A stretch of DNA of 64,000 nucleotides from Eumeta japonica. Taxonomy: Eukaryota; Arthropoda; Insecta; Lepidoptera; Psychidae. The DNA is taken from positions 62,001-126,000 of the forward strand of contig BGZK01001216.1 of assembly GCA_005406025.1 (NCBI GenBank), in the 5' to 3' direction. Under the pieces are notes generated by a model, which saw only the letters and a program-made list of their open reading frames with translations, made no database searches and was not told the DNA's origin. Below, piece after piece: positions 23,113 through 36,700 of this stretch. How positions within the stretch are numbered: position 1 is the stretch's first letter; each line of letters starts with the position of its first letter. Made by a program: the position numbers and the translations under genes.

Positions 23113-26100
23113 GTACGTTCAGTATTACAATATTTAGTATTTCTATTTCTCTTTTACAAAACCGGGACATCAGATCTGGTGATTCTTCTTCAACTTTATG
23201 AATTCAGCGTCAACACGTATTTGACGTATGGTATTGGTTTACAAAAAATGTCTTTTTAATGTTTGTTGATCTTCTTCTTCTTTCTTTTTGAATCTTCAAC
23301 TTTGAGACCAAAGTTGAAGAAATTTCTTGAAGTAACAAATTTTGCTTTCAATAATAAATTTTATGGAATCGTACAACACTTATTCATTGACACTTGAAAT
23401 CGAAACGAAGAAAATTTAACCCGAATCTTTATATCCTTTCTAGCATTTGTTGATTTTGATTATCCTTTATAATACTACAGTCAAATATTGTAATTAAAAT
23501 TCTTTAGGAGTCTTTTATTCAAAATTTTGTACCTCGTGTGAATTTTTTAACAACTATCCAAGTACACAACATTCGACGCAAAGGCGTATCCAATCGCTAC
23601 CAGGACAGCATGCTCGAAGGTCCACACGGACATTTCATTAGTACTACTCCATTATCAAAGTCTTTTTTAAAACTACCAGATTTTAAAAAAGACTTTGATT
23701 CCACCCTCAAAAATATAACGGAATCAAAGTTCCAGCACCAATGAGATTCAGACCAGACAGATTTTAAAGTTTGTTGTGTCAAGTTATTTAATCACCCTCC
23801 TGCTAAGAGCTGCAGACGCTCCCATAATTTATTTATTTCAGTATGAAGAGCTCGGTATTTAGTCCGTCCACTTTAGTTAGTGCGGTAAAAGATTTTGTTG
23901 TTGATAACGATCGTCGTTATCACCAATAAAACCTCTGATAAATTTCAAATTAAGTCAGTTTTAAATTTTAAATTAAGGCATTAACGTTTAAATTAAGTTA
24001 GTTAAGTTTTAAGTTTTAGCCACTGAAGCACGATTTTTCTGTTTAATTCTTGAATAGTGAAATTATTTGTATACATGAAACACGATGATGTTCATAAATG
24101 TTTATTTTATTTTTAAAGGGATTTATTTATAAAAAATATTGCTTTGATTGAGTATAGACATGGCAAAGAAATTTTATAGATTATAATTTTTTTTTCAATA
24201 TTTAAACCGATCTTTACTTTTGTTTAATTTTTGTTTTTGGTTCGTTTAATTGATTTCGTTTAATCTAGTAGTCTTATGTATTTCATGAGTAAATATTCAT
24301 TGTAGAATTTATACAGCATAAGTCTCTACCCCAGTAACCAATAAAAAAGGAAGCAAACATTTATGGAATCATGTAGATATTTTATTTATTTGAACTACAT
24401 TACATACAATCACACCTATAATTGATCAGAGGAGTAGACAGAGGCTTTACATTTTTACTATTTACAATCCATATATTATTATTTTTAGTTTGTTACTTAA
24501 ATGTTGAAATAATAATGAAGCAACTGATAAACTAATTCTATCTGTAATATCTTCATGCTAGCTCGTAGATTTCGGGTCATTTAAAAGGAATTTTTTAATT
24601 CTGGTGTAAGTCTCCTAAAACCTTATCAAAAAATACTGAAAAAAGAAAGATTTAAGGCCATATATATAAAATTTCTTTTATTTATTATGTTCAATGTATA
24701 AAATAAATATAACACCAAGCTAGCAAAATTTCACAATTCATAAAATGTGGAAAGTATGATTTATATTAAAAAATTGTAAATTAGAAAAAGACGTAATGTG
24801 GTAGTGTTCCTTCGTCTGCCTATCCACCTACAACTTTCTATAGACAATCTCATCCCAAAAATCATTGTTCAATCGATTTCCTGCGAAATGTAATACATAG
24901 AAGGGATTCTATGATAAATTCCACGATTAACTAACGTTTACACAAGCAGAAAATTGATGTCCGAAACAATGCAAGAGACATGAATGAATACGCAATACCG
25001 GCTGCGACACCCGTTATTCTTGAAATCTGTTTACTCGGCGGCATTAACATATTGAGATGTGCATATTTTATGTGCAAGTTGTCGCGCGAAGCGCTGCGCT
25101 CGCGTTGCGCAAAATTTTATGCATTTAATGGTTCTCGTGGGCAATAAAGTTTTGCGAAAAACGCCGTGTACTCGGACCTGTCCACAATAAACGGACAACC
25201 GCTTATATAATCAGACCATAATCCTTTCTTAAGGTCTAGGCATGTGTCATTCGTCATTCTGATGCTGTGTAATACAAACGCACCCTTTCTTGCTTTGTTT
25301 TTGCATCTATAAAACACCGTGTCCGCTTTACATTTTTTAGAATCGTTAATAACTTTATTAATAGTACATACAAACTAGTCAGAAGTTTAGTTTATTAAAT
25401 AGCGGCATATTTGTATACAGGTATATTCGAAACTACCTGAGTGTGATAGATATTGGTTGTCACTGCTCCATGCAATCTGAAATGAAGAGTATTTGGTGGG
25501 GTAGCTTCAGCAGTGAGGTGATCAATAGTACTCGATAAGTTTCTACTAGTATACAGAATTTTTAGTAAAAAATAACAACACTTATAGTCATTAATAAATG
25601 AAGAAGTGTTAAGGGGTACTCTTTTGATTCTAACTAATTCGGAAAATACTTGTTTGCAATTATACATTAATAGCACAGTACTATATAGTAAAAACGTTAG
25701 GGATATTTACATTATTGTATGGTACGGAAGACTTAGTGTCGCATTTTTTGACGTGTTTATATAGATCGATTCCCATTTGCAGTAGTAAATTGTTCTTGTT
25801 GTTTTTGTATAAGGTTTTTGATCGTTCACTGCAAGGGAATCACTTCCGCATTTTTAAAATTAAATTTCGTTTTTGACTTGCGAATCAGCCGCCACAGTCC
25901 AGTGAAGACGTAGTTACGCCATTTTATAGTTATGTAGCATGTTAAAAAAATCCACAAGACCTTCTGTGCTGATTCGAAAATTGATTCAGTCGAACGTTTG
26001 TATCTGTGATGCGCTTCAGATAAACTGTGTATGTTTGTAAGTTTTGAGTTTGAGTGCACCATCTACATGTTTGTAACAATGACTAGCTTAACTTTATCAA

Positions 26101-27714
26101 ATTGTACTTCTATACTATTCAACGTTCACGTAGGGAAATTTCATTGGACATATGATGACAACATTTATTACATTTTCAACATGCCTATATAGAATTATAA
26201 ACAGAATGAAAATAATATAAAACACGTATAAAACCCCCACTTTGCCTGCAATGCTGCAGTTTTCGTGTTAGAGTGAAATTCGAGATGTTGTTATAATATT
26301 ATTTAACTACGTAGTATTGTTTAACTGTAAAAACGGATATTCTATCCACAATTACGGCTACGAATCTAGAACAGCAAATATTTACAGTTTTATTATTTAC
26401 CTATGAGTTCGCATCATTACAATGTACTCGACGCGTTTCTACCAATAACATAAGAAATGTATTATGCAAATCTTCTTCATCCGTAATGATATTGTTATGC
26501 AGGTTGTATAGGAAAGATAAAACCTGTATGATTGTAATAAAGATAAGACACCAGAACGAGATGCAAGCAAGTGATACAGGCACGAACCCTGTATGAAATG
26601 TGGGAACAGTGAATGAGAACGATAAGTAATATTTTCATATCACGTGCAGAAAGCGAATAATAGAGCTTAGTAAAAGATCAGCGAATAGACCCCGGGAGCC
26701 TAAGGGCTCAACATGGAGCATGGAAATATTTTCTATAAATTTCGGCGAAATACAGGAACAAATACGAACAATGTACTTACATAAATTTTGTTTGTATTTT
26801 ACAGATCACAAGTTAAAATAAATATTGCAATTTATTGTTTAAATTGTTCCGATTTGATTGTAGTTTTAGAATTGTACTTTTCTTAGTGTAATAGTAAGGA
26901 ATTAACTAAAAAGATCGGGAGTTTTTAGTAAATAAATACCAGTTATCTATTTTAAGAAAGATTGTAAGTGCAATTGAAGATCAGCTCGATGACGTCGCTA
27001 TTGAATAGCGAGTTTTTAATAAGCCTTTCCTAATTGAGTCGATATATTTATTTCACTCGGTAAATTAACGATTGTCGTACCTTGATGTGTATATATGAGA
27101 GTTGCATTTTAGTTTAATGTCGCATCGTCGTGCTCTATGTATGTAAATGATTACATATTTTATTTATTATTATAACTAAACTTATTAAGTCTAACAGTTG
27201 ATTCAATTACAAGAGAATCTGTCGACATTGGTTTTGAATACACTAGGAGTGATGAAAATACACAAAATCACTATTTAAAGTGATGTGCTCAAACAAAAAC
27301 CCTCTTTACATGCAGGGAGCCTATCAAAACGATAAAGTAAATATTTTTTTTGAATATATAATCGTATTAAAAATATAAAAATATCTGATAAGTGTGAATA
27401 TCATCCACACTCTAAGCACACTCTTAATCACTTTTTTTCGCTTCGTTTTTTCAAGACTTTTCGAAAAAATTCATTGTCTTAAATATTCATATCGAAAACC
27501 TAAAGAATGTTTTCCTATACATCGGCCTACTCCACGGCCCATACTACAACTGTCGATGTAAATTTGTAAAGCGTTGACTTGGAAGCTTGATTTTATTACA
27601 AATCTAAGGGACGGCAGACCTAAACGTTATGTACTAACTTTAACTTGATACTTTCACGCGTTTTTGAGAAAAAGGGTCTACACAAAGAGTAGACGGACAA
27701 CAAAGTGATCATAT
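23113..27714. other. Putative first intron of gene 1, proximal part
   Basis: No exon-like sequence was found. The only notable element is the hairpin at 23654-23699. The frames at 25117-26062 are unrecognised. Confidence 0.4.
23654..23699. repeat. Perfect 19-base hairpin
   Basis: ATCAAAGTCTTTTTTAAAA (23654-23672) and TTTTAAAAAAGACTTTGAT (23681-23699) pair perfectly around the loop CTACCAGA. A third copy of the AAAGT core (ATCAAAGTTCC) lies just downstream. Confidence 0.9.
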
Positions 27715-27900
27715 AAGTCAAATCAAATCAAATCAAAAATATCTTTATTTCGTTTGTAATGAAATTACACTTGAAATCGTCATTAATAAATTCATTTCGA
27801 CATTACCGCCCATTCCAAATGCTGATTCACCGAGAGAAGAATGGGCAAGAAACTCAAGGATTCCTTTTGAGATATGGAACCCTGGATATTGGACCATTCT
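27715..27900 (-). repeat. LINE 3' end (jockey-type) on the minus strand
   Basis: On the plus strand (TCAAA)n-like AAATCAAATCAAATC starts the copy, followed by ATATCTTTATTTCG and later CCGAGAGAAGAATGGGCAAG. Read on the minus strand this is CTTGCCCATTCTTCTCTCGG ... TTTGATTTGATTT, a very common lepidopteran LINE tail with its TTTGA-rich end. Confidence 0.6.
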
Positions 27901-28539
27901 GATAGACTAGACTAAAAGACGAACTATGTGAATTTATTAAAGCTCTATATTGAGTTATGGACACTGGAAAATGAGATGAGTTGTGTTGCTTAATCAAAAT
28001 GACTGAGGACTTTGATCATTCTGAATGTGGCAATTTTGATTTAAGAAGGACAGTCGATGTTTTTATCCGTAAAGTGTTTCTGAAATTGTATCCTGGTTTG
28101 GAATTAATCGTTATAATAAAACATTTTCCGAAAGAAATTTTAAATATCACTTCAAAAATTATGGCCGCAGAACAATATACTTTCAATTTTTCCAAGTTTG
28201 TAATGATGCATCTTCTGATGAAAAGGCATATTTTGAAAATATTTTCGCTATGGTCGTCAAACAATAATAACAATATATTTTTTAGCGTGCTAAAGAATCG
28301 TGCGCATGTTTCGCGAACACCCGACCGCGAAAAAAGGTTATAATTTCCCACGGAACGCAATTTACTATGGCTGAGGTTGGGAAACTGCGTGATTATAATC
28401 AAGTACACACGGCTGCATTAGCGGCCTCAGACCCGCTCAGGCGGTTGCCTATTTGACTGTGTTCGGCCCGCTTCAAGTACTGTCACGTTCTTAACAGCCT
28501 CGTTAAAAATTCTTTCACTCGTAGAAAGCTACACCATCC
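27901..28539. other. Overlapping unassigned frames on both strands
   Basis: Frames of 120 codons (27981-28343 plus) and 130 codons (28408-28016 minus) overlap. Neither has a recognisable domain, signal peptide or good splice context, so I do not call a gene. Confidence 0.3.
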
Positions 28540-28945
28540 ACGAGCAATATAGCATAAATTTTATTGCGATTTACTCCGGCTTCGTCTAAATAGGTACTGC
28601 GGCCGGTGAAGGAATCGAAATTGCAAACGGGACGATGAGCGAGATTCAGAGCCGAGACCGCGAGGGTTCGGAACAAACAAAAGAGCCAAGATCAAAATCG
28701 ATCGGGGACCAAAATTAAAGTCAAGATCGTGACCGGAATTGAAATTGGGAGTACGACCGGAATCCCTAGCGATTCCGGTCGAAATCCGGATATGGAACCT
28801 TTTATCAGATCAAAACCGGAATTTACTTAAATCGAGGCCAGGTTAATCGGGATTGAAATAAATTGGCATCGGTAACAGTACCGGGATCGGAATGTAAAAC
28901 GACATAGCGGTCGGGATCACGACACTGAGATACAATAATTCACTA
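28540..28945 (+). repeat. Interspersed repeat C, copy 2, with a degenerate GATCGGGA tandem
   Basis: The first 150 bases match 2775-2940. The rest is a run of variable units built on ATCGGGACC/GGAATTGAAA (for example GATCGGGGACCAAAATTAAA, GTGACCGGAATTGAAATT, ACCGGGATCGGAATG). Similar units occur at 505-600 and 50575-50700, the latter inside a Helitron-like element. Confidence 0.6.
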
Positions 28946-31900
28946 TTGAACCGCTGTAACATTTTTGGTTCATTGCACTTGACTTGTGAACGCACTGTCC
29001 AGTACTCGAATTATGGAACCGATTTTATATACATGTATACATTTCGAAAACCTAAACAAAATCATAAATATTGATAACAAAACAAAACGTAAAAATATTA
29101 CGTTGAACACAAGACGAGATTGTTTATTGCCATCTGGAATATTCTAATCAACCAAAATGCGTTTAATATATAAGCAACGTGATGGCGTGGGAAGGGAGGA
29201 GTTGATTAAAATATTTATTTTTTTTGGAAAATTATTCTGTAGCTAATTATGTAGCTTTTGATCGTATTAAACGATAATACGCTACTTCACTCTCATTTTT
29301 TACTAAAATTAATTAAAACAGAAGTATTGTATAATTTTTAAGAAATAAATAAAATTCCAGATCCATCGTAATACATTGGACTGACGACGTTTACGGTCTT
29401 ACCACTCAGATCTTGAATATTCTTATCGTCTTTATTTATACTTTACTGTTTCAGTACCATTTACGGTTGTTGTTTTTACCCGTTATATTCTCACCATTTG
29501 TGTCGCTATATTGTTATTTCAAAATATACCTAGTGTATCAACAAGAATTTTTTTATAATCCCAGTTACCATAATAATTATTGCTAGTATTACGTTATCAC
29601 ATATACAATCGCTTTTATTGATATTGTTGTCTAAATTACACTCCATAAAAATATATTATTTCACGATTCTTGTGATTTATTGTTGCAACAATTTCTAACC
29701 ATAAAACAGTCGATAAATGTTTTTTTAAATTTAAAAAATATTTAGAAAGCTCGAATGCTAAGTGCAATGTGCATGTGTTTGACTTAAATACGTTTCCGAC
29801 AGAAAATGGAAGTATTTAATACAATTATTATGACGAAGTGCGCGAAATACGATATATTTTATTTCTTCGCCAGCGTTATAACAATTGTATACGTGTTAAA
29901 TTTATAAGGTTTCATCTTATATAATGCATTTTGTAACATAACACTCAGCATTGAATTTCTTAGGACAAGGGCGATGATAAACAGAATAGATTAAGCATTA
30001 TAGCATTTATACCTATTTATCATAAGGCATATATTTGCATGATTAATTGTGTTTATTGTGGTTATAATACGGGCAACGAATAGGAAGAATGAAATATGAA
30101 ATCGGATGAGAAATGTCTTAGGATACATTTTAAAATATATGATTTTAATTCGTGATGTAATGATATTAATGAGATTTCAATTTATTATTATAAAAACTTT
30201 TTTTTTTGTTAATTATTCATTGTGGATGTATACCATTAATATTTAGCGCCTACAAAATTAGGAGTAGCAATATTTAACAAAGCATTGTAAGTTTGAATGT
30301 CATTATATTACTCATCAATGAAATAAGAAGAAAAATAAACATTGAACGAAGTCTATATAACAAGAAATAAAACATGCTATTAAAATCATGAGAAAACTTA
30401 CTTGAGGCACTTTGTTTTTAAATTATCAGTTGCTTTTTTGTTATAATATAAATAATAAAAAACATATTAAATTATTGACTATTTTGTGATAGATTTGTAT
30501 TAAGTATAAACATTAATGCATGAGTAATAAAGTTGTTAGTTATTAAAGTAAACTTTTATGGTTAACAATACAATTTTTTTTTGTTCTTTTTCATAAAAAA
30601 TGTAAGAAAGTATTGTTATATGTAAAAAATATTAATTTGTTAGTTTCGTTCAAATGAATAATTTTTACATAGACTCAACCGTCGACTATGTGACCCCCTT
30701 CCCACCTGATTCCAAGACTGGATATGCAGGAATGACATGTCCGTCTTGTATATATTTAAGGTAATGCGTTATTAAATAAGATATGTACATGTGTTCCACT
30801 TAAAATTTCATTGATTGAGTATTGTAAAGATTACGAAATTACATATAGGTTTAATTTTTGCAAATATATGTTTTTTACTATAACTACTGACAGTCATATA
30901 GGCAAGACCACATAAATATAGTATGTAACAAAATGTGGGTATATATTTTCAGTACCAAATTTTTTATGATTCACTGACACTAATATGAAAATATGCGGTT
31001 TCGAATTACAACAGTTAATCTATTTTTAATAGGGCTAGCCTTTGCGTGCCCTATTTCAGTTCCGTATCAAAACTTTGAATATAATAACTTTCAAAAGTTC
31101 ATCATTAAATAAAATTAAGGGCATTTAGTATTGGGATACAGCAAAAATTTTTCTTTTTAATTTACGATGGGAACCCTCCTCGACTCCTTCTACCTCCTTA
31201 ACCCCTCCACCCAGCTGCCCATACCCCCCATTCTCTCTGCCGTCTTTCAGCTTCCACTTCCTTCTCCTGCCCTCCTTGCTGCTTCATTCTCTACCTCATC
31301 TCTATCCTCTGCCCCCACTAGTTTCAATCTGTCCTTTTTTTTTTCGCCGACACTCAAACCACATAAAACGAATGCATAATAGATAATGTAGAGTAATCCA
31401 TGTCCAAAATTTAAATGTGCATAAGTAACACTCTATTAGTGAACCACTAAGTAGTTTCAAACTTGAAAAAGGTTTACCATGGCTTCGGTATATATAGCTT
31501 TTCGTCTATCAACCAACACATTACGTACAAAAAAGCAAGTGAAACCATTGAGCATATTAAGCTCCTTAAAAGATTCGAACAATGAACTAGCGCTAGTAGA
31601 AGAGCTTAAAACGTTCCCGTGATACGTTTCAGTACCAATTATTGTAATTATTGATTAAATTACGCTAAAAAAGCGTATATTAATGTTAAACACAATATAG
31701 CTTAAATTTCATTAAACACAATATTTTAAAATAATACAGTTATTTTTTTTATATCTAAAAGTAATATACACAGTCCATAAGACTTTGAGAATGAAGTGCA
31801 CATTTTTGTAAAACGGAATGTGTGGGTGGCAACAAGTAGACCAGCGGGCCGAGACAAGCGGCAAATCGTTTGTATAACATTTCTAAAAGAGCTAGGCGCT

Positions 31901-33592
31901 TTACTGTGTAAGATATTCGTTAAATAGAATTGAATTTTGATTTTGTAGATCTAAGAATCGAACATGTAATACAATATATTAACTTATGAAATGTCACATG
32001 AGCTGGGAAAGCGAAAATTTAAATTCTGTTAGGCAAATATCGGAATTTTTATAGCCATTTCCTGCTTGTCCCGGCCTGCAGCTAATTATCTATAGCCATC
32101 CGTCATATATCACTTACAGTAAAATATGAAGCAGAATCTTTATATTTGTCTGTCGTATTGCAATAATATTATAAAGGTGAAAGTATAGATGTAAAGAAAG
32201 ATGTACATTTGTTATTACGGAACGCTAAAACTAATGAACAGATTGTGATGAAATTGACGAGTGTAAAAAAAAACACGTTTAAATTATATATGGGATGTTC
32301 ACTAAGTAACAAAAATGACATAGAAATGTATGCAAATCTTAATACTCGACATACGCCTCGATTCTGAATATCTCATTTACTAAGTTGGATGTTGATGATT
32401 ATCTGATCCTCTTACATTTATTTTTTGGGTGACCATCATTAGGTTGCATTTAAATTATTTACGAAAAGGGAATCAAGCCATCAATGTAACCATGGATATA
32501 TAAAAATCCAACTTAGCCCCTTGAGTGAATGAGTACAAAGGAGTCCTGACTGAATAAATGCTTACCTTATGTTTAATTCCGTCCCCCGGCGTACGTTTAT
32601 ATTATTAAGAAAATTTGTTGGTTTACTAAAACAACTCCAAAAGCTCTTCGTAAACCGTCTCTCTTAAAAGCTTAAGACTTTAAAATATCTTGGCGAGAAA
32701 TATTGATAAAATTTACCTTAATATAATAAAATAAATAGACAATAATTAAAACAATGTTTACAACAAAGGAAGTAATAAATTTGCTTAAAAACGTCGCATT
32801 ATAAGCTGCAATAACCATACATGCCGCCAATGCCCACATAAATCTGTTCGTTGCCAAGATATTTCGTCACCGCGACCAAGTTAGATAATACAATTTTAAT
32901 ATTTATATTTCGCTCTATATTAGTAAATATCACATAATCAACATTTGCTTGGAAGGCCTTTTTTATGAACACAAGTCTTAACTCAACCTATTAGGCCCAC
33001 ACATGGCTCTATCAAATTTATGGGAATCACGTCATTCTAGCATTTCAAGTATATAATTCCCTCAACACTTTTAAGTATAGTTAGTAAATGCGCTACTCTA
33101 TATATGTGTCAAATAATCCTTAGTCATTTCGTACGGTACCCGGTTGAATATGAGACAACGGATTTAGGAATGAATATTGTGTTTAGTTACTAATTGGAGA
33201 AGTTACATGGTCACGATGTGACGTACATTTGAACGACCCGAATGGTCTTCACCTTCGTTTTTAAATAGCACACTAAAGCAGTTTATGAATAGATGTTGAT
33301 AAACTGTTTGGAATAGTTTACTAATAAATATATTTAATATTATGTATCTAAAGAAAAATAAGGATTTTCAACTCTGTATTATATTGAGTTTCAAATAGGT
33401 TTCTACTTTTGTTATTAAATGTAATCAGTATTAAACCAACTTCAAAAAAACCACGGTTTTAATAAAAGCGAAGAATTCGTGATTTCAAACTTAGATATCT
33501 TCGACAATTCTCGAAAAAAATTAATATCTCAGTTATCTAAGTAAATTTTGACCTTCATTTCATTATATAAGTTCGTTTTATTTTTATTACAG
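28946..33592. other. Putative first intron of gene 1, distal part
   Basis: Mostly AT-rich DNA. 31167-31370 is a CT-rich, Pro/Ser-coding stretch. 32130-32290 is a transposon tail (ATAATATTATAAAGGTGAAA then ACGGAACGCTAAAACTAATG). TATA-like strings at 31485 and 32497 have no ATG-donor exon after them. Confidence 0.4.
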
Positions 33593-33720
33593 AAACTGTT
33601 ACTGTTCATGAGCGCCGTTGCGCTGATATCGGCCGCTCCTCAGGGACAGGGTACCGATTCCGCAGCAACGATTGTACAACAGGAATATGACCAACAAATA
33701 GACGGCTCCTATAGATACAG
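33593..33720 (+). CDS. Gene 1 coding exon 2
   Basis: The exon follows a pyrimidine-rich TTTTATTTTTATTACAG acceptor and ends at the donor GTGAGG. It encodes residues 2-43: the body of the signal peptide, then a Gln/Asp-rich mature N-terminus ([16 protein letters not shown]). The last two bases (AG) begin the codon for Ser44. The frame is open at the 5' end with no suitable ATG before the acceptor, so the start must lie in an upstream exon. This matches the common cuticular-gene layout in which exon 1 carries only the 5' UTR and the first codons. Confidence 0.9.
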
Positions 33721-36700
33721 GTGAGGATGCACCTACTACCGTGGGTATAAAGTTCGGCTAAGGCGGAAGTCGGACTCCCAAATCCAGATATCCGAACCAG
33801 TAAAGTAAATTACGTGAAATTTACAATTGCACTTATTATAAAATAAAACAAGTATTTCGCCACTTTGGATAAATTTGAAATAATTTATTAAAAATTTTGT
33901 GTGTATTAATGCATGTTTGAATAGCAGGTATCAGTTGTATCAAAATCAACTCGTCTTATGAGGTGATGATTACGTGTTTGCCGACAACGGAGAGCGTGAA
34001 TATCCATAGAGCTTATAAACGAATTTTATTGCTAATAATTTTATTGAATTTCTTTATAAAGTTTATCTATATCTGTATTTTAGTATTCAATATTTTTCAA
34101 ACTTATGGTACTTAGTTAACGGACGGGAACAACAAAGTAAACTACTTTAAAAACCAATAAACCTCAAAATATACATTCCAGAGGAAAACTCACATAAAAA
34201 TCTTAAATGAATTTTTAAATACGTATCTAACGACACATCATACAGCTAAGCAAATGAAAAAACTCTTTTTGTTCCTCAAATTACATGTATGTTTAGTTAG
34301 CGTTCCACACAAAAATATGAAAATTTACCTATAATTTTTTTAATTACTAGCTATAACTGAATATAATTCTATGACAGTTCGCATAGGATACCGCAGTCTT
34401 TACGATTTAATTCAAATCAATAAAAAAGGCGTGATTATGGGGTTGTATCATCGAACAGATAGCAGGATTAATTTGCCTTTTCGGCTATGGAATCCTAAAA
34501 ATTTAATAATTATCTTTTACACAAAAATGCAAATTATTATGAAATTTATTTCTTTTAAAAAAACCTATTGCGAGATCGCAGTGATACTTTTTTTAATATT
34601 CTCGAATGTGTAAGTTAATGTATTATGTTTTCAGCTACAAAACGGATAATGGAATCGAAGCAGAAGAGACGGGCACGCTGAAGAAGGCCAGCGGGCCCGA
34701 CGCTGCTGACGTGATCGTGGCGCAGGGCGGCTTCAGCTACACGGCGCCGGACGGCACGCAGATCTCCGTCAGCTACGTCGCCGACGACGAGGGCGGTTTT
34801 AAGCCAGAGGTCAGTTATGCATCGCGCTGTTGTATCCTATGACTTGATGTAGAACAGATTGATATTACTACGTCTTAAAGGTATTTTTTAAATAAATACG
34901 TATCTACCGGGTTATAATCGCCCCACCGCTGATGGACACCAATCGTACCGTACCGTACCAATCATTGTTATCGATTCGATGTCCACGTCCGAAATCAACG
35001 ACTTGACTTGTTCTCTGAGACGCGGAACATGTATTATAATTTCACTTATGTCAAAAACTTATTGGTCAATTCGCCCTTGGTCGGGATTGAACCCAGTATA
35101 AGGTATATTGGGTTCAATCCGGGTTCGCTTCTGATCAAGGTTCGAAGATAACATACTGAACTACTGAGCCACCACCTCTATTGCATATATCCACTGAGTG
35201 TTATATATACATCATACCGTGTGTATGTGTGTGTTTAATGTGCAAATTAAATATAAATTAATGTCTCTAATATTTTAATATTATTGAACATCTGTTACCG
35301 CCCTCTATAGTATTCGTATATATTTTTTTAATAATTTTTCTTAAGATTTACGATGAAATGATATCTTCGTAACAAATTATGTAACATCCTACGTGAGGCA
35401 AGCTGGAATTTTGCTCATCTCATAAATAAAACATTTATTGCCTTCCAATATATTTTTTCACATTTATATACTTTTTAATTCGTTGGAATCACTTTTCCAA
35501 ACATAATAACCGTCTATTTCAGAGTAGATTTGTTCTCAACATGCTGCTTAAAAGCTTGATAGCTTTTTGTTACGCACATGTCAAACCTCCGTAGTTTAAT
35601 TTTTAAGAAAATTACGAAATCGAACGGTGCAAGGTCCGAGAGTATGTGTAAGGTTACATACTCTGCCTTTTCAGAAGCCAAAAACGACCCTGACTTATTT
35701 ATGACACGCAGAGAAGAGAAAAGAACGGAGATTGTCATGATGCAAGACGATGCGACTTCTAGATCGCCTCTCTCGGATTCTTCTAGAACAACTATTGACG
35801 AAGAAATGGTAGTGCAGCAGTTAGAAATAACTGTCTTTGATTCTTGAAATATGATTTGAACGAGCACAAATTGTATTCGTTCTGGAGGGAAAAGAACGAT
35901 CATTCTTTTACCCACGCTTCTTGTTTTCTTCAATTTTGTAGATTTACCATCACCTTCGAACATCTATTCACAAGACTTGTTTTCTCTGTAGGTCACAACG
36001 ATGTATTTACATTTCTTCTTCAATAAGACTGTCAGCATTTAACCTCGTCGTACATCGCAATCGCCGTCGTCGTCGTACTTTTTGTTTAATATTCTTTGCA
36101 TCAAACACCAACGCTTCTATTCCGAGGTGAATGTATGAGCCACAACAAAGTTTCTCAACGTTTAAATACTCACGTAATTTCTTTTTCAAATTCAATTCAT
36201 ACAAATCCTCGAAACAGTCTCGACAGTCTTCGTGGGCGGCGTGTCTGTTTTGTTCTATCCTTCGCCTGGGAGTAGCCATAATTTCCTCGGCGATCGCAGC
36301 CGCTGGCTGACCTTCATTAAGAGTAACGCGCCCGCGATTGGATTAGGCTTGTTGGTGCTACACTGAGCGCCTTGAGGAGAGCTCCTTCCGAGTCCAATAG
36401 AAAGACGAGCAATGTAATTTTAATTTCATTAAAGCAAATAGAAAGTCTTCAAGCCTTTTTCATGTTCATTCCAGTTTAATTGCGAACGACGAACTTCGAG
36501 TTGCAGACAGAGAAAAAGTAATTTGATCAATAAATCATGTCTTATTATATTCTTGAAAAGTTAAAAAATTATAAATCAATTATCTATACCCGGCCATGGA
36601 GTGTAAGATAAGTATAAATAGTGTCGTGCGTGCAAAACTCTTGTGTGCCTTACGTATTATTAAAACGAGGCAGATTCATTACATGGACTTTAATGAATTT

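Noticed and set aside
27981..28408. Overlapping 120- and 130-codon frames on opposite strands
   Set aside because: Long frames by chance; no motif, promoter or splice support.
31485..32505. TATA-like strings at 31485 and 32497 as nearer promoters for gene 1
   Set aside because: Neither is followed by an ATG next to a usable donor in the right phase.
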